DNA of 64,000 bases from Pseudomonas chlororaphis (GTDB taxonomy: Bacteria; Pseudomonadota; Gammaproteobacteria; Pseudomonadales; Pseudomonadaceae): assembly GCA_001023535.1 (NCBI GenBank), contig CP011020.1, positions 3,113,734 to 3,177,733 of the forward strand, in the 5' to 3' direction. The position numbers and the translations under genes were made by a program. The notes under the pieces are model-generated. The model did no database searches and was not told the DNA's origin. It worked only from the letters and a program-made list of their open reading frames with translations. The number at the start of each line of letters is the position of its first letter. The first letter of the stretch is position 1. Positions 39,929 through 52,763 of the stretch are shown one piece after another.

Positions 39929-40783
39929 TTACTTGATCAGGCCAACCCGCGAGAAATTCGGCAGGTGGCTGAGTTTGGGTTCCGGCCAGCTCATCCAGAC
40001 TGCAAAGGCCTTGCCGACGATATTGCGGTCGGGGACCATGCCCAGCAGGTCCTTGGGAATGTTCGGATCATCCCAGTACCGGCTGTCGTTGGAGTTGTCG
40101 CGGTTGTCACCCATCATGAAATAGTGCCCCGCCGGCACGGTCCACGAATGGTCCGGCGTCGCGCGATAGCGGCTCATCTCCTTGCGGATCAGGTGCTCGA
40201 CCGCGCCGAGTTTTTCCTTGTACAGCTCGGCGCTGCCCAAGGTGCCCGGCTCGGAGCCGAGCAACTGTTCGGCCACCGATTCGCCGTTGACGAACAGGCG
40301 CTTGTCGGCGGTGTAGCGGATCGTGTCGCCTGGCAGGCCTACCACCCGCTTGATGTAGTTGACGTTCGGGTCGCTCGGGAAGCGGAACACCATCACATCG
40401 CCGCGTTGCGGGTCACCCACCTCGATGACCTTCTTGTCGATCACCGGCAGGCGGATCCCGTAGGAAAACTTGTTCACCAGGATGAAGTCGCCCACGTCCA
40501 GGGTCGGCTTCATCGAGCCGGACGGGATCTGGAACGGTTCCACCAGGAACGAACGCAGCACCAGCACAATGAACAGCACCGGGAAGAACGACTTGCCGTA
40601 TTCGACCAGCAGCGGTTCCTTGTTGAGTTTCTCGACCACCACACCGTCAGGCTGGCTGACGCTGCCCTGATAAGAGGCAATGGCCGCCCGGCGCCGGGGC
40701 GCCAGGAACAACAGATCAAGCAACGCCAACAAGCCGCAGACAAACACGGCGATAACCAGCAACAGCGGGAAATTTAGCGACAT
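39929..40783 (-). CDS. lepB: Signal peptidase I
   Basis: A 284-residue inner-membrane protease that removes signal peptides. Two N-terminal membrane helices (about 4-28 and 64-82) precede the periplasmic catalytic domain. The catalytic Ser90 is in IPSGSMKPTL and Lys145 in NYIKRVVGLPGD; the box MGDNRDNSNDSR is complete. It is 9 bases behind lepA. Confidence 0.97.
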   Translation of the reverse strand: MSLNFPLLLVIAVFVCGLLALLDLLFLAPRRRAAIASYQGSVSQPDGVVVEKLNKEPLLVEYGKSFFPVLFIVLVLRSFLVEPFQIPSGSMKPTLDVGDFILVNKFSYGIRLPVIDKKVIEVGDPQRGDVMVFRFPSDPNVNYIKRVVGLPGDTIRYTADKRLFVNGESVAEQLLGSEPGTLGSAELYKEKLGAVEHLIRKEMSRYRATPDHSWTVPAGHYFMMGDNRDNSNDSRYWDDPNIPKDLLGMVPDRNIVGKAFAVWMSWPEPKLSHLPNFSRVGLIK

Positions 40784-40792
40784 AGGACCTAA

Positions 40793-42589
40793 CTATTCCA
40801 ACCTGAGCACTGCAAGGAAGGCTTCCTGTGGAATTTCCACGTTACCGACCTGCTTCATGCGTTTTTTACCGGCCTTTTGCTTTTCCAACAGCTTGCGCTT
40901 ACGGCTGACGTCGCCACCGTAGCACTTGGCCAATACGTTCTTTCTGAGCGCCTTGACGGTTGTACGCGCCACAATCTGCCCGCCAATGGCGGCCTGGATT
41001 GCCACGTCGAACATCTGCCGCGGAATCAGTTCCTTCATCTTCTCGGTCAATGCACGACCTTTGTAGTGCGCGTTGTCACGGTGCACGATCAATGCCAGGG
41101 CATCGACTTTCTCACCGTTGATCAGCACATCCAGCTTCACCAGATTAGCCGATTGGTAACGATCGAAATGATAGTCCAGCGAAGCATAGCCGCGACTGGT
41201 GGATTTCAGGCGATCGAAGAAGTCCAACACCACTTCGTTCATCGGCAGGTCGTAGGTCACCTGGACCTGCGAACCGAGGAACAGCATGTCGTGCTGCACG
41301 CCACGCTTTTCAATGCACAGGGTAATGACGTTACCCAGGTGCTCCTGAGGCACAAGGATGTTGGCCCGCACGATCGGCTCACGCATGTCCTCGATCGCCG
41401 ACAGGTCCGGAAGCTTGGACGGGTTGTCGACGTAGATGGTTTCACCGTTCTTGAGCAACAGCTCGAAAATCACCGTCGGGGCCGTGGTGATCAGGTCCAG
41501 GTCGTATTCGCGCTCCAGGCGCTCCTGGATGATCTCCATGTGCAGCATGCCCAGGAACCCGCAACGGAAGCCGAAGCCCAGGGCGTCGGAGCTTTCCGGG
41601 GTGTATTGCAGGGACGAGTCGTTCAGGGTCAGCTTTTGCAGGGCTTCGCGGAAATCCTCGAAGTCGTCGGAGCTGACCGGGAACAGACCGGCATAGACCT
41701 GAGGCTGGATACGCTTGAAGCCGGGCAGCACATCGACGTCGGGGGTGGAACTCAAGGTCAGGGTATCGCCGACCGGCGCCCCGTGGATGTCCTTGATGCC
41801 CGCGATGATGAAGCCCACTTCACCGGCCTTGAGGTCGGTGGTAGCAGTGTGTTTCGGGTTGAATACGCCGACGCTGTCCACCAGGTGGATCTTGCCGGTG
41901 GACTTGACCAGGATCTTGTCGCCCTTCTTCACGCGGCCTTGGCGCACGCGAACCAGGGAGACCACGCCCAGGTAGTTGTCGAACCAGGAGTCGATGATCA
42001 GCGCTTGCAGCGGATCTTCGATGTTGCCGGTCGGCGCGGGAATGGTGGCTACCAGGCGCTCGAGCACTTCGTCCACGCCCAGGCCGGTCTTGGCACTGCA
42101 CGTCACGGCGTCGGTGGCATCGATGCCGATGACTTTCTCGATTTCTTCCTTCACACGGTCCGGATCGGCCTGGGGCAAGTCGATCTTGTTCAGCACCGGC
42201 ATGACTTCCAGGCCCTGCTCGATGGCCGTGTAGCAGTTGGCGACCGACTGTGCCTCGACGCCCTGGCCGGCATCGACCACCAGCAGCGCACCTTCACAGG
42301 CCGCCAGCGACCGGCTGACTTCATAGGTGAAGTCAACGTGGCCGGGGGTATCGATGAAGTTCAGTTGATAGGTGATGCCGTCGCGAGCCTTGTAGTAAAG
42401 GGTAACGCTGTGGGCCTTGATGGTGATCCCGCGCTCACGCTCGAGGTCCATGGAGTCGAGCACCTGGGCTTCCATTTCACGCTCGGCCAGGCCGCCGCAG
42501 ATCTGGATGAAGCGATCGGCCAGCGTCGACTTGCCATGGTCAATGTGGGCGATGATGGAGAAATTGCGGATATGACTCAAATCACTCAC
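40793..42589 (-). CDS. lepA: Elongation factor 4 (LepA)
   Basis: A 598-residue translational GTPase that acts in ribosome function or biogenesis under stress. Motifs are AHIDHGKST (G1), DTPGHVDF (G3), NKIDLPQAD (G4), and the LepA-specific C-terminal domain ends [24 protein letters not shown] region. In P. aeruginosa and P. putida the gene upstream is mucD of the algU cluster. Here the upstream neighbours are a REPIN and lptG, so the usual context is broken. Confidence 0.97.
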   Translation of the reverse strand: MSDLSHIRNFSIIAHIDHGKSTLADRFIQICGGLAEREMEAQVLDSMDLERERGITIKAHSVTLYYKARDGITYQLNFIDTPGHVDFTYEVSRSLAACEGALLVVDAGQGVEAQSVANCYTAIEQGLEVMPVLNKIDLPQADPDRVKEEIEKVIGIDATDAVTCSAKTGLGVDEVLERLVATIPAPTGNIEDPLQALIIDSWFDNYLGVVSLVRVRQGRVKKGDKILVKSTGKIHLVDSVGVFNPKHTATTDLKAGEVGFIIAGIKDIHGAPVGDTLTLSSTPDVDVLPGFKRIQPQVYAGLFPVSSDDFEDFREALQKLTLNDSSLQYTPESSDALGFGFRCGFLGMLHMEIIQERLEREYDLDLITTAPTVIFELLLKNGETIYVDNPSKLPDLSAIEDMREPIVRANILVPQEHLGNVITLCIEKRGVQHDMLFLGSQVQVTYDLPMNEVVLDFFDRLKSTSRGYASLDYHFDRYQSANLVKLDVLINGEKVDALALIVHRDNAHYKGRALTEKMKELIPRQMFDVAIQAAIGGQIVARTTVKALRKNVLAKCYGGDVSRKRKLLEKQKAGKKRMKQVGNVEIPQEAFLAVLRLE

Positions 42590-42695
42590 GGGTCAACACT
42601 CAAAAAGGCTGCAGGCATAGCCCGCCGAAAAATAGCCGGCGATTGTACCTGATAGACCGCGCGAGCGTCACGTTCGCCTGTCGATGAGCGTTTGT

Positions 42696-42795
42696 TGTGA
42701 GGGAGCTTGCTCCCGCCGGGCTGCGAAGCGGCCCCCTGCGGCTGATAGATCCTGGGGCTGCTGCGCAGCCCAGCGGGAGCAAGCTCCCTCGCCAC
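42696..42795. repeat. REPIN K between lptG and lepA
   Basis: A 100-bp doublet with GAGGGAGCTTGCTCCCGC arms. It lies at the point where the gene order differs from the usual mucD-lepA arrangement. Confidence 0.85.
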
Positions 42796-42821
42796 AGAAG
42801 CCCGCTCGCCTTGAGTTTGAA

Positions 42822-43883
42822 TCAACCCGCCCGGCGCAGCAGCCAGAGCCCGGCCAGGGCGCACACGCCTGCCGGTACCAGCACCGCGAACAGCGGCGAG
42901 AAGCCGAACACCAGGCTCGACGGGCCGAGCAGGTCCTGGGCGATGCGGAAGGTGAAGCCCACCAGCACACCGGTAAACACCCGCTGACCAAGGGTCACCG
43001 AGCGCAACGGGCCGAAGATGAAGGAAATCGCCATCAACACCAGCGCGGCGGTCACCAGCGGCTGCAACACCTTGACCCAAAAAGCCAGCCAGTAGCGGCC
43101 GTTGTTAAGGCCCTGGTCGGCCAGGTAGTGGATATAGCCCCACAAACCGGTGATCGACAGGGATTCGGGCGCCATCACCACGGTACTGAGCAATTGCGGG
43201 CTGATGGACACGTCCCAGCGCTCTTGCGCCGCGGCAACCACTTCGGTGCGCTTGTCGTGGAACAGGGTGGTGGTGACGTCGCTCAGTTGCCAGTGGTCCT
43301 CGGCAAAGTTGGCCTTCTTGGCAAAGCTCGACGAAAGCATGTGCCGCTGGTCGTCGAACCGGTAGCGGGTCACGCCATAGAGGATGCCGTTGGGTTGCAC
43401 CGAGTTGATATGGATGAACTCGTCGCCCTGGCGGTGCCACAGGCCATGCTTGGCGCTTTGCGCGTCGCCGCCGCCCTGGGCCAGGGAGCGATTGGCCTGG
43501 GCCGTGTTCTCGGTGGCCGGGGCGATGTACTCACCGATCAGCACCCCCACCAGCATCAGCACCAGCATCGGCTTCATCACCGCCCAGACGATCCGACCGA
43601 TGGACACGCCCGCGGCGCGCATGATGGTCAGTTCGCTGTTGCTGGCCAGGCTGCCCAGGCCGATCAGGCAACCGATCAGCGCGGCCATCGGCAGCATGTC
43701 GTAGAGCCGGCGTGGCGCGGTCAGAAGCACGTAGCTGGCCACGTCTACCAGGGTGTAGGTGTCACTGACGTCGCTCATCTCGTCGATGAACGCAAACAGG
43801 GTCGCCAGGCCAAGGATGATCCCCAGTACCGCGAGGATCGCCATGAACACGCTGCTGCCGATGTAGCGGTCGAGTTTAACCAC
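42822..43883 (-). CDS. lptG: LPS export ABC transporter permease LptG
   Basis: A 353-residue inner-membrane permease of the LptB2FGC LPS extractor. It has the YjgP/YjgQ pattern: an N-terminal helix with YIGSSVFMAILAVLGIILGLA, three helices, a large periplasmic beta-jellyroll domain (about 130-270) and C-terminal helices (RSVTLGQRVFTGVLVGFTFRIAQD). It overlaps lptF by 8 bases. Confidence 0.95.
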   Translation of the reverse strand: MVKLDRYIGSSVFMAILAVLGIILGLATLFAFIDEMSDVSDTYTLVDVASYVLLTAPRRLYDMLPMAALIGCLIGLGSLASNSELTIMRAAGVSIGRIVWAVMKPMLVLMLVGVLIGEYIAPATENTAQANRSLAQGGGDAQSAKHGLWHRQGDEFIHINSVQPNGILYGVTRYRFDDQRHMLSSSFAKKANFAEDHWQLSDVTTTLFHDKRTEVVAAAQERWDVSISPQLLSTVVMAPESLSITGLWGYIHYLADQGLNNGRYWLAFWVKVLQPLVTAALVLMAISFIFGPLRSVTLGQRVFTGVLVGFTFRIAQDLLGPSSLVFGFSPLFAVLVPAGVCALAGLWLLRRAG

Positions 43884-44997
43884 GGGCCACCTCCAGCGCG
43901 CTGCAACGACTGGCCAGCTTCAGGCGCAATGGCTCCCAATAGAGCAGCCCCAGGCCAATGGCCAGGAATATCCCATGCACCCACCACAGACCCAGCGTGG
44001 GCGGGATCTTGCCTTTCTCCAGGGCACTGCGGGCGGAAATCAGGATGGTCAGGTAAGCCATATACAGGAGAATCGCCGGCAGCAACTTGAGGAAACGACC
44101 CTGGCGTGGGTTGACCCGCGCCAGCGGGACCGCCATGAGGGTCACGATAAACACCAGCAGCGGCAGCGACAGGCGCCATTGCAGCTCGGTACGGGCGCGA
44201 ATGTCATCGCTGCCCAGCAGGCTGGCGGTGGGCATGGCGTCGCGGTCGGTGACTTCTTCGCTGACTTCGGGCTTGGGCAGCAACACGCCATAGGTGTCGT
44301 ACTTCACGGCCCGGTAGTCGGCCTGCCCCGGTTTGCCGTCGTAGCGGTAGCCGTTTTCCAGGATCAGGTAGCGATTGCCCTCGGGGCTGATCTGCTGCTT
44401 GCCCTTCTCGGCCACCAGCACGGAAATGCCGCGGTCCTTGCTACCGTCGGAAGACAGGTTCTTTTGCGTGATGAAGACGCCGGCCAGGTTGATCCGGTCG
44501 TCCGACAGCTGTTCGGTATAGGTGACCCGCGTCCCGTCGCGCAGCGCCTGGAAGCGCCCCGGCACCAGGGTGTCGAATTCGGTCATCGCGTCCTGCTGGT
44601 TGATCAGCAACTGGAACTGGTTGGCGCCCTGGGGCGACAGGCTCAGGCTCAGCCACGCCACCAACAGCGCGACCACCGTGGCCGGGAAAAGCGTCATGCG
44701 AAACAGGCGTTGCTGGCTCATGCCGGTGGCCGAGAGCACGGTCATCTCGCTGTCCAGGTACAGGCGGCCGTAGGCCAGCAGGATACCGAGGAACAAGCCC
44801 AGCGGCAGGATCAGTTGCAGGAAGCCCGGCAGGCGGAACCCCATGATCAGGAACAGGGAACCCGGGTCCAGGGCACCGGAAGCCGCCTGCGCAAGGTATT
44901 TGATGAAGCGCCCGCTCATGATGATGACCAGCAGCACGGCGCTGACCGCGCTCAGGGTCAGCAGGACTTCGCGGGATAGATAACGAAAGACGATCAC
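43876..44997 (-). CDS. lptF: LPS export ABC transporter permease LptF
   Basis: A 373-residue partner of LptG with the same layout: IVFRYLSREVLLTLSAVSAVLL, then YGRLYLDSEMTVLSATGMSQQ (the coupling helix region facing LptB), a periplasmic jellyroll and C-terminal helices with RVNPRQGRFLKLLPAILLYM. Two in-frame GTG starts exist; 44997 was chosen because GGAG lies eight bases upstream, instead of 45006. It is divergent from pepA. Confidence 0.95.
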   Translation of the reverse strand: MIVFRYLSREVLLTLSAVSAVLLVIIMSGRFIKYLAQAASGALDPGSLFLIMGFRLPGFLQLILPLGLFLGILLAYGRLYLDSEMTVLSATGMSQQRLFRMTLFPATVVALLVAWLSLSLSPQGANQFQLLINQQDAMTEFDTLVPGRFQALRDGTRVTYTEQLSDDRINLAGVFITQKNLSSDGSKDRGISVLVAEKGKQQISPEGNRYLILENGYRYDGKPGQADYRAVKYDTYGVLLPKPEVSEEVTDRDAMPTASLLGSDDIRARTELQWRLSLPLLVFIVTLMAVPLARVNPRQGRFLKLLPAILLYMAYLTILISARSALEKGKIPPTLGLWWVHGIFLAIGLGLLYWEPLRLKLASRCSALEVARG

Positions 44998-45006
44998 ACC
45001 AGACAC

Positions 45007-46853
<1,847 letters not shown>

Positions 46854-46913
46854 CACCAATGACCGTCGCCGGCGTTGCCCACGGGTGACGCCGGCAGCGG
46901 CTCAGGAACCGCA

Positions 46914-47342
46914 ATGACCAAAGTCGATTTCTACATCCTGCCCAGTGCCGATCCGTCGGCACGGCTGGATTTTGCCTGCAAGCTCACGGAAAAGGCCTGG
47001 CGCATGGGCCACCGCATCTACCTGCATTGCAGCGATGCCGCCCAGCGCGACGACCTCGATGCGCGCCTGTGGGCCTTCAAGGGCGAAAGCTTCGTGCCCC
47101 ACGGCCCGGCCGAGAGCGAGCCCGAAGGGCTGATCGTCCTGGGGTTGGGGACCGATTGCGGCCAGCACCAGGACCTGCTGGTCAACCTCGACCTGAAAGT
47201 ACCGGCCTTCGCCTCGCGCTTCGCCCGGGTGGCGGAAGTGGTGGTGGAAGACCCGGCCATCCGGCAAGCCGCGCGGGAGAGTTTCCGTTTCTACCGCGAA
47301 CAGGGCTATCCTCTGCAAGACCACCGTTTACAGCGACTCTGA
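46914..47342 (+). CDS. holC: DNA polymerase III chi subunit
   Basis: A 142-residue clamp-loader accessory protein that links SSB to the replicase with psi. FYILPSADPSARLDFACKL, KAWRMGHRIYLH and HGPAESEPEGLIVLG are typical. The ATG at 46914 (MTKVDFY) removes an unlikely 13-residue extension. The order pepA-holC-hypothetical-valS is conserved in Pseudomonas. Confidence 0.95.
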   Translation: MTKVDFYILPSADPSARLDFACKLTEKAWRMGHRIYLHCSDAAQRDDLDARLWAFKGESFVPHGPAESEPEGLIVLGLGTDCGQHQDLLVNLDLKVPAFASRFARVAEVVVEDPAIRQAARESFRFYREQGYPLQDHRLQRL

Positions 47343-47349
47343 GCCTACG

Positions 47350-47727
47350 ATGGACACTCCAAAACCACCGCAAAAGCCCGCGCACCTGCTGGATGACCTC
47401 GAGTCGATCCGCCAGTTGCTCGGCGACGACAACCTGCAGCCGCCGCTGTTGACCGACACCGTCGTGCATGAGCCTGCGCACGAAGAACAGATCCCGCTGC
47501 TGTTCGACCCGATCAACGGCCAACCCGAACCCCAGCCCGCTGCCAAGGCCGAGCCCAAGGGGCCTGATGCCTTGCTGCACCTGGACAGCGAACTGCGCGC
47601 CGCCGCGCAACTGATCCTGCAAGACGTCATCGACGACTTCGCCCCGCACATCGAGACCGAGCTCAAACGTCGCCTGGATGCCAGGATGGAGCGGCTGCTC
47701 GCCGCAGCTACAAGCGCCAAGCTTTAA
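47350..47727 (+). CDS. Conserved hypothetical protein between holC and valS
   Basis: A 125-residue acidic, proline-rich protein with low-complexity N-terminal half (PKPPQKPAHLLDDLESIRQLL; PEPQPAAKAEPKGP). A helical C-terminal part reads LRAAAQLILQDVIDDFAPHIETEL. The family is unnamed to me, but a gene at this position is conserved in Pseudomonas. It begins 7 bases after holC. Confidence 0.8.
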   Translation: MDTPKPPQKPAHLLDDLESIRQLLGDDNLQPPLLTDTVVHEPAHEEQIPLLFDPINGQPEPQPAAKAEPKGPDALLHLDSELRAAAQLILQDVIDDFAPHIETELKRRLDARMERLLAAATSAKL

Positions 47728-47855
47728 GCCGCAAGTAAAAGCAAAAGCAAAAGCCAGCTTCTCCTCTTGCAGCTTGCAGCTTATAGCTTGCCTCTGCCCG
47801 CAGGGCTATACTTGCCGGCTTTTCCTGAATAAATGCCAATAGGGTCCCGCCGCGC

Positions 47856-50708
47856 ATGGATAAGACCTACCAGCCGCACGCCATTGAAACTTCCTGGTAC
47901 AACACCTGGGAGTCCGAGAATTATTTCGCTCCGCAAGGCGCGGGCGATTCCTACACCATCATGATCCCGCCGCCGAACGTCACCGGCAGCCTGCACATGG
48001 GCCACGGTTTCAACAACGCGATCATGGACGCCCTGATCCGTTTCCGTCGCATGCAGGGGCGCAACACCCTGTGGCAGCCGGGCACCGACCACGCCGGTAT
48101 CGCCACGCAGATGCTGGTGGAGCGCCGCCTCGAAGCCCAGGGCCAGAATCGCCATGACCTGGGCCGCGAAAAATTCCTCGAGAAGGTCTGGGAATGGAAG
48201 GATGAGTCCGGTGGCAACATCAGCCGCCAGATCCGCCGCCTCGGCTCGTCCGTGGACTGGAGCCGCGAGCGCTTCACCATGGACGACGGCCTCTCGGAAG
48301 CGGTGAAGGAAGCCTTCGTGCGCTTGCACGAGGACGGGCTGATCTATCGCGGCAAGCGCCTGGTCAACTGGGACACCAAGCTGCACACCGCCATTTCCGA
48401 CCTCGAAGTGGAGAACCATGACGAGAAAGGTTTCCTGTGGAACCTGAAGTACCCATTGGCCGACGGCGCGAAGACCGCCGAAGGCAAGGATTACCTGATC
48501 GTCGCCACCACCCGTCCGGAAACCATGCTGGGCGACTCGGCCGTGGCGGTGAACCCGAACGACGAGCGCTATAAGGCCCTGATCGGCCAGTTCGTGGAAC
48601 TGCCCCTGGTCGGCCGTCGCATCCCGATCATCGGTGACGATTACTGCGACCCCGAGTTCGGCACCGGCTGCGTGAAGATCACCCCGGCCCACGACTTCAA
48701 CGACTACGAAGTCGGCAAGCGCCACAACCTGCCGCTGCTCAATATCTTCGACAAGAACGCCAACGTCCTGCCGGCTGCCCAGGTGTTCAACCTCGACGGC
48801 ACGTTGAACGAAAGCATCAACGGCCAGATCCCGGCGGAATACGCCGGCCTCGACCGCTTCGAAGCGCGCAAGCAGATCGTCGCGGCCTTCGAAGCCGCCG
48901 GCCTGCTGGTCAGCGTCGACGATCACGCCCTGAAGGTGCCCAAAGGCGACCGCTCCGGCACCGTCATCGAGCCGTGGCTGACCGACCAGTGGTACGTGTC
49001 CACCAAGCCTTTGGCCGAGCCGGCGATTGCCGCGGTCGAAGACGGTCGTATCCAGTTCGTGCCCAAGCAATACGAAAACATGTACTTCTCGTGGATGCGT
49101 GACATCCAGGATTGGTGCATCAGCCGCCAGCTGTGGTGGGGCCACCGTATTCCGGCCTGGTATGACGAGTCGGGCAAGGTCTATGTCGGCCGCGACGAAG
49201 CCGAGGTGCGCGCCAAGCACAACCTCGGGCCGGACGTGGCCCTGCAACAGGACAACGACGTCCTCGACACCTGGTTCAGCTCGGGCCTGTGGACGTTCTC
49301 GACCCTGGGCTGGCCGCAGCAGACCGAGTTCCTGAAGAAATTCCACTCCACCGACGTGCTGGTCACCGGCTTCGACATCATTTTCTTCTGGGTTGCCCGG
49401 ATGATCATGCTGACCATGCACCTGGTGAAGAACGAGGACGGCACGCCGCAGGTGCCGTTCAAGACGGTCTACGTCCACGGCCTGGTGCGCGATGGCCAGG
49501 GCCAGAAGATGTCCAAGTCCAAGGGCAACGTCCTGGACCCATTGGACATCATCGACGGCATCGACCTGGAAGCGCTGGTGGAGAAACGCACCACCGGCCT
49601 GATGCAGCCGACTCCAAAACTGCTGAAGAAAATCGAGAAGCAGACCCGCGAAGAATTCCCGGACGGCATCGCCAGCTTCGGCACCGACGCGATGCGCTTC
49701 ACCTTCTGCTCCCTGGCGTCCACCGGCCGCGACATCAAGTTCGACATGGGCCGCGTCGAAGGCTATCGCAACTTCTGCAACAAGATCTGGAACGCCGCGC
49801 GCTACGTGCTGGATAAGGGCGAAGACTGCGGCCAGAACGGCGAAGCCTATGAGCTGACCCTGGCCGATCGCTGGATCATTTCGCAGCTGCAACGCACCGA
49901 AGCCGAAGTGACCCGCCAGTTGGAACAGTTCCGCTTCGACCTGGCCGCGCAGGCCCTGTACGAGTTCATCTGGAACCAGTACTGCGACTGGTACCTGGAA
50001 CTGTCCAAGCCAGTGCTGTGGGACGAGAACGCACCGATCGAGCGCCAGCGCGGCACCCGTCGCACCCTGGTGCGCGTGCTGGAAGTGGCGTTGCGCCTGG
50101 CGCATCCGTTCATGCCGTTCATCACCGAGGAAATCTGGCAGCGCGTCGCACCGCTGGCCGGCGCCGAAGGCAAGACGATCATGCTGCAACCTTGGCCGGT
50201 GGCCAATGAAACCCGCATCGATCCAGCGGCCGAAGATGACATCGAGTGGCTCAAGACCTTCATGCTGGGCCTGCGCAACATCCGCGCCGAAATGAACATC
50301 GGTCCGGGCAAGCCGCTGACTTTGTTCCTGAACAACGCCAACGCCGAAGACCTGCGCCGCCTCAATGAGAACGAAGCGCTGCTCAAGAAACTGGCGAAGC
50401 TCGAATCGGTGACCGTTCTGGCCGCCGGCGAAGAAGCGCCCCTGTCGGCCACCGCCCTGGTCGGCGAGATGGAAGTGCTGGTGCCAATGGCCGGCCTGAT
50501 CGACAAGGCTGCCGAACTGGCGCGCCTGGACAAGGAAATCGGCCGTCTCAAGGGCGAAGTGCAGCGCGTCGGCGGCAAGCTGTCCAACGCCGGCTTCGTC
50601 GACAAGGCCCCGGCCGACGTCATCGAGAAGGAGCGGGCCAAACTGGCCGAGGCCGAACAGGCCTTGGGCAAGCTGGCCGAACAGCACGCGCGGATTGCCA
50701 GCCTGTAA
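47856..50708 (+). CDS. valS: Valyl-tRNA synthetase
   Basis: A 950-residue class I synthetase that charges tRNA-Val. The HIGH-type motif HMGH (47-50) is in [17 protein letters not shown] is at 551-555; the editing domain includes [11 protein letters not shown]; an anticodon-binding domain and a C-terminal coiled coil ([20 protein letters not shown]) follow. A strong terminator lies downstream. Confidence 0.98.
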   Translation: MDKTYQPHAIETSWYNTWESENYFAPQGAGDSYTIMIPPPNVTGSLHMGHGFNNAIMDALIRFRRMQGRNTLWQPGTDHAGIATQMLVERRLEAQGQNRHDLGREKFLEKVWEWKDESGGNISRQIRRLGSSVDWSRERFTMDDGLSEAVKEAFVRLHEDGLIYRGKRLVNWDTKLHTAISDLEVENHDEKGFLWNLKYPLADGAKTAEGKDYLIVATTRPETMLGDSAVAVNPNDERYKALIGQFVELPLVGRRIPIIGDDYCDPEFGTGCVKITPAHDFNDYEVGKRHNLPLLNIFDKNANVLPAAQVFNLDGTLNESINGQIPAEYAGLDRFEARKQIVAAFEAAGLLVSVDDHALKVPKGDRSGTVIEPWLTDQWYVSTKPLAEPAIAAVEDGRIQFVPKQYENMYFSWMRDIQDWCISRQLWWGHRIPAWYDESGKVYVGRDEAEVRAKHNLGPDVALQQDNDVLDTWFSSGLWTFSTLGWPQQTEFLKKFHSTDVLVTGFDIIFFWVARMIMLTMHLVKNEDGTPQVPFKTVYVHGLVRDGQGQKMSKSKGNVLDPLDIIDGIDLEALVEKRTTGLMQPTPKLLKKIEKQTREEFPDGIASFGTDAMRFTFCSLASTGRDIKFDMGRVEGYRNFCNKIWNAARYVLDKGEDCGQNGEAYELTLADRWIISQLQRTEAEVTRQLEQFRFDLAAQALYEFIWNQYCDWYLELSKPVLWDENAPIERQRGTRRTLVRVLEVALRLAHPFMPFITEEIWQRVAPLAGAEGKTIMLQPWPVANETRIDPAAEDDIEWLKTFMLGLRNIRAEMNIGPGKPLTLFLNNANAEDLRRLNENEALLKKLAKLESVTVLAAGEEAPLSATALVGEMEVLVPMAGLIDKAAELARLDKEIGRLKGEVQRVGGKLSNAGFVDKAPADVIEKERAKLAEAEQALGKLAEQHARIASL

Positions 50709-50725
50709 CGGCGGTTCGCTATGAA

Positions 50726-50754
50726 AAGGGAGGTCCTATCGGACCTCTTTTTTT
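50726..50754 (+). terminator. valS terminator
   Basis: Stem GAGGTCC (50730-50736) with GGACCTC (50741-50747) and a seven-T run. Confidence 0.92.
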
Positions 50755-50790
50755 ATGCCCGGCACTTTCTATCAGACGATGAAGATTCAT

Positions 50791-50880
50791 TGTGGGAGCG
50801 GGCTTGCCCGCGAAAGCGCCGGATCAGACAGCCCATTGGTTAACTGACACACCGCCTTCGCAAGCGAGCCCGCTCTCACA
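50791..50880. repeat. REPIN M
   Basis: A 90-bp doublet of the GTGGGAGCGGGCTTGC class between valS and rlmF. Confidence 0.85.
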
Positions 50881-50963
50881 TTTAATCGGCGCAAGCCTCA
50901 AGACCAGGCTGGATGTGGGACAATGCCCGCCACCTTTTGAGCCACCCCCGAATCGACTCGCCC

Positions 50964-51989
50964 ATGACCGCCCCTCGCACGCCCAAACCCGCCCGCCAGA
51001 AGCCCAAGCCCGCCACCGAGGCCAAGACCGTGGCACCACGGGAGAAGGCCAGCCTGCACCCGCGCAACCGCCACCAGGGCCGTTATGACTTTGCGGCGCT
51101 GATCAAGTCCACACCCGAGTTGGCCAGGTTCGTGATCCTCAACCCCTACGGCAAGGAGAGCATCGACTTCGCCAGCCCCGAAGCCGTGCGAGTGTTCAAC
51201 CGGGCACTGCTCAAGTCCTTCTATGGCATCGCCCATTGGGATATCCCCGCCGACTACCTGTGCCCGCCGGTGCCCGGGCGGGCGGACTATGTGCATTTCC
51301 TGGCCGACCTGCTGGCCAGCCATAACGACGGTGAAATCCCCCGTGGGGCGGCGGTGAAGGTGCTGGACATCGGCACCGGTGCCAACTGCATTTACCCGCT
51401 GGTCGGCTACAGCGATTACCGCTGGCATTTCCTCGGCTCGGAGATAGACCCCACGGCCATCGCCTCGGCCAAGGCCATCGTGCAAGCCAACGGGTTGAAC
51501 AAAGTCATCCAACTGCGCCAGCAAACCCAGCGCAAGCAGATTTTGCTCGGCCTGCTCGATGACGCCGAGCGCTTTGACCTGACGATGTGCAACCCGCCCT
51601 TCCACGCCTCCCTGGAGGAAGCCACCCGCGGCAGCCAACGCAAGTGGCGGGCACTGGGCAAGGCGGATCCCAAGCGCAAGCTACCGGTGCTGAACTTCGG
51701 CGGCCAGGCGGCCGAATTGTGGTGCGAAGGTGGGGAAGCGCGTTTCGTCACGCAACTGATCAGCGAAAGCGCCCAAGTGGCCGGGCAGGTGCTGTGGTTC
51801 AGCACCCTGGTGTCGAAGGCGTCGAACCTGCCGGCGATCCAGGCCGCGCTGAAAAAGGCCGGCGCGCGGCACAGCCAGGTGGTGGAAATGTCCCAAGGGC
51901 AGAAACAGAGCCGCTTCGTGGCCTGGACGTTTCAGGACGAGGCGCAACAACAGGCCTGGCGCCAGGCGCGCTGGCTGCGCAAGCAATAA
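50964..51989 (+). CDS. rlmF: 23S rRNA (adenine-1618-N6)-methyltransferase
   Basis: A 341-residue SAM-dependent methyltransferase (YbiN) that modifies A1618 of 23S rRNA. A basic N-terminal tail is followed by [13 protein letters not shown], a SAM-binding motif [14 protein letters not shown] and the catalytic NPPF at 210-213 in MCNPPFHAS. The ATG at 50964 (MTAPRTPKP) was chosen; the frame extends upstream to 50913. Confidence 0.94.
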   Translation: MTAPRTPKPARQKPKPATEAKTVAPREKASLHPRNRHQGRYDFAALIKSTPELARFVILNPYGKESIDFASPEAVRVFNRALLKSFYGIAHWDIPADYLCPPVPGRADYVHFLADLLASHNDGEIPRGAAVKVLDIGTGANCIYPLVGYSDYRWHFLGSEIDPTAIASAKAIVQANGLNKVIQLRQQTQRKQILLGLLDDAERFDLTMCNPPFHASLEEATRGSQRKWRALGKADPKRKLPVLNFGGQAAELWCEGGEARFVTQLISESAQVAGQVLWFSTLVSKASNLPAIQAALKKAGARHSQVVEMSQGQKQSRFVAWTFQDEAQQQAWRQARWLRKQ

Positions 51990-52033
51990 GACATCAGGGT
52001 CGCGATGCCAGGCTGATTGGCTTTTTCAAGGCA

Positions 52034-52070
52034 ATAAAAAACCGTGCCCGGATCGCTCCTTGGCACGGTT
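52034..52070 (-). terminator. Terminator of the HU gene
   Basis: Stem AACCGTGCC (52040-52048) with GGCACGGTT (52062-52070). On the minus strand it is followed by a T run (52039-52034). Confidence 0.85.
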
Positions 52071-52085
52071 CTACTTGCAGCGGTC

Positions 52086-52367
52086 TTACTTGTTGACCGC
52101 GTCGGTCAGGCCTTTGGCCACAACCAGCTTGATCACTTTCTTGGCAGCGATTTCGATGGCAGCGCCAGTCGAAGGGTTGCGGCCGGTACGGGCAGGACGC
52201 TCGGTGACTTTCAGCTTGCCAACGCCTGGCAGAGTGAGTTCGCCGCCGTTTTCCAGCTGATCGGCAACGATTTGGCCCAGTTGGTCCAGCAGTGCACGCA
52301 CGGTGGTTTTCGGCGCGTCTACGGCTTCAGCCAGATCAGCGATCAGTTGGTCTTTAGTAAGAGCCAT
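52086..52367 (-). CDS. hupN: HU-family nucleoid DNA-binding protein (HupN-like)
   Basis: A 93-residue HU/IHF-fold protein. It starts MALTKDQLIADLAEAVDAPK and has the beta-arm with GRNPSTGAAIEI. The third HU of P. putida (HupN) lies in this same neighbourhood, beside the yejK homologue and close to valS, so the symbol is given on synteny. The ATG at 52367 gives the family length. It is divergent from yejK. Confidence 0.85.
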   Translation of the reverse strand: MALTKDQLIADLAEAVDAPKTTVRALLDQLGQIVADQLENGGELTLPGVGKLKVTERPARTGRNPSTGAAIEIAAKKVIKLVVAKGLTDAVNK

Positions 52368-52763
52368 GTAGTGTTCCTTCCCTATCAAATTCATATGGAT
52401 TGCAGAGTGCAGTGTCAGCCATCGAGCCCGATCCATCTTGATCAGGCACCCTCGGCAATCACCGCGACGGATCGGGGTAATAGATGCCAAAAACCGGGTT
52501 TGGTTCGACCTGACAAATGCTGAATGCACGCTTAACGCAGTGACTTCGCGTAAGACCGGGCAAAACTAGCACAACGCCTGTGAAATATCCGCCTCTAGCT
52601 ACCCATTTGGTCAGCTTTCTTGCGCTAAAACGGTAAAAAAATGCATATGGGCTGTCGGACGGCTCTGAAAGAGCCTTTGCCGGGTTCCAAAACCAGTGAT
52701 TGCGGTACACTGAGCCCTTTTTCGGGGAGCGCGCCCTCCTCTCTTTCATCAGCCGAGAAATCC
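52368..52763. other. Divergent intergenic region HU/yejK
   Basis: 396 bases between two nucleoid-protein genes. No supported gene; short frames running through here are extensions of the flanking genes. Promoters were not pinpointed. Confidence 0.5.

Noticed and set aside
47781..50687. A 968-codon minus-strand open frame
   Set aside because: It is antisense to valS, which carries the HMGH and KMSKS motifs.
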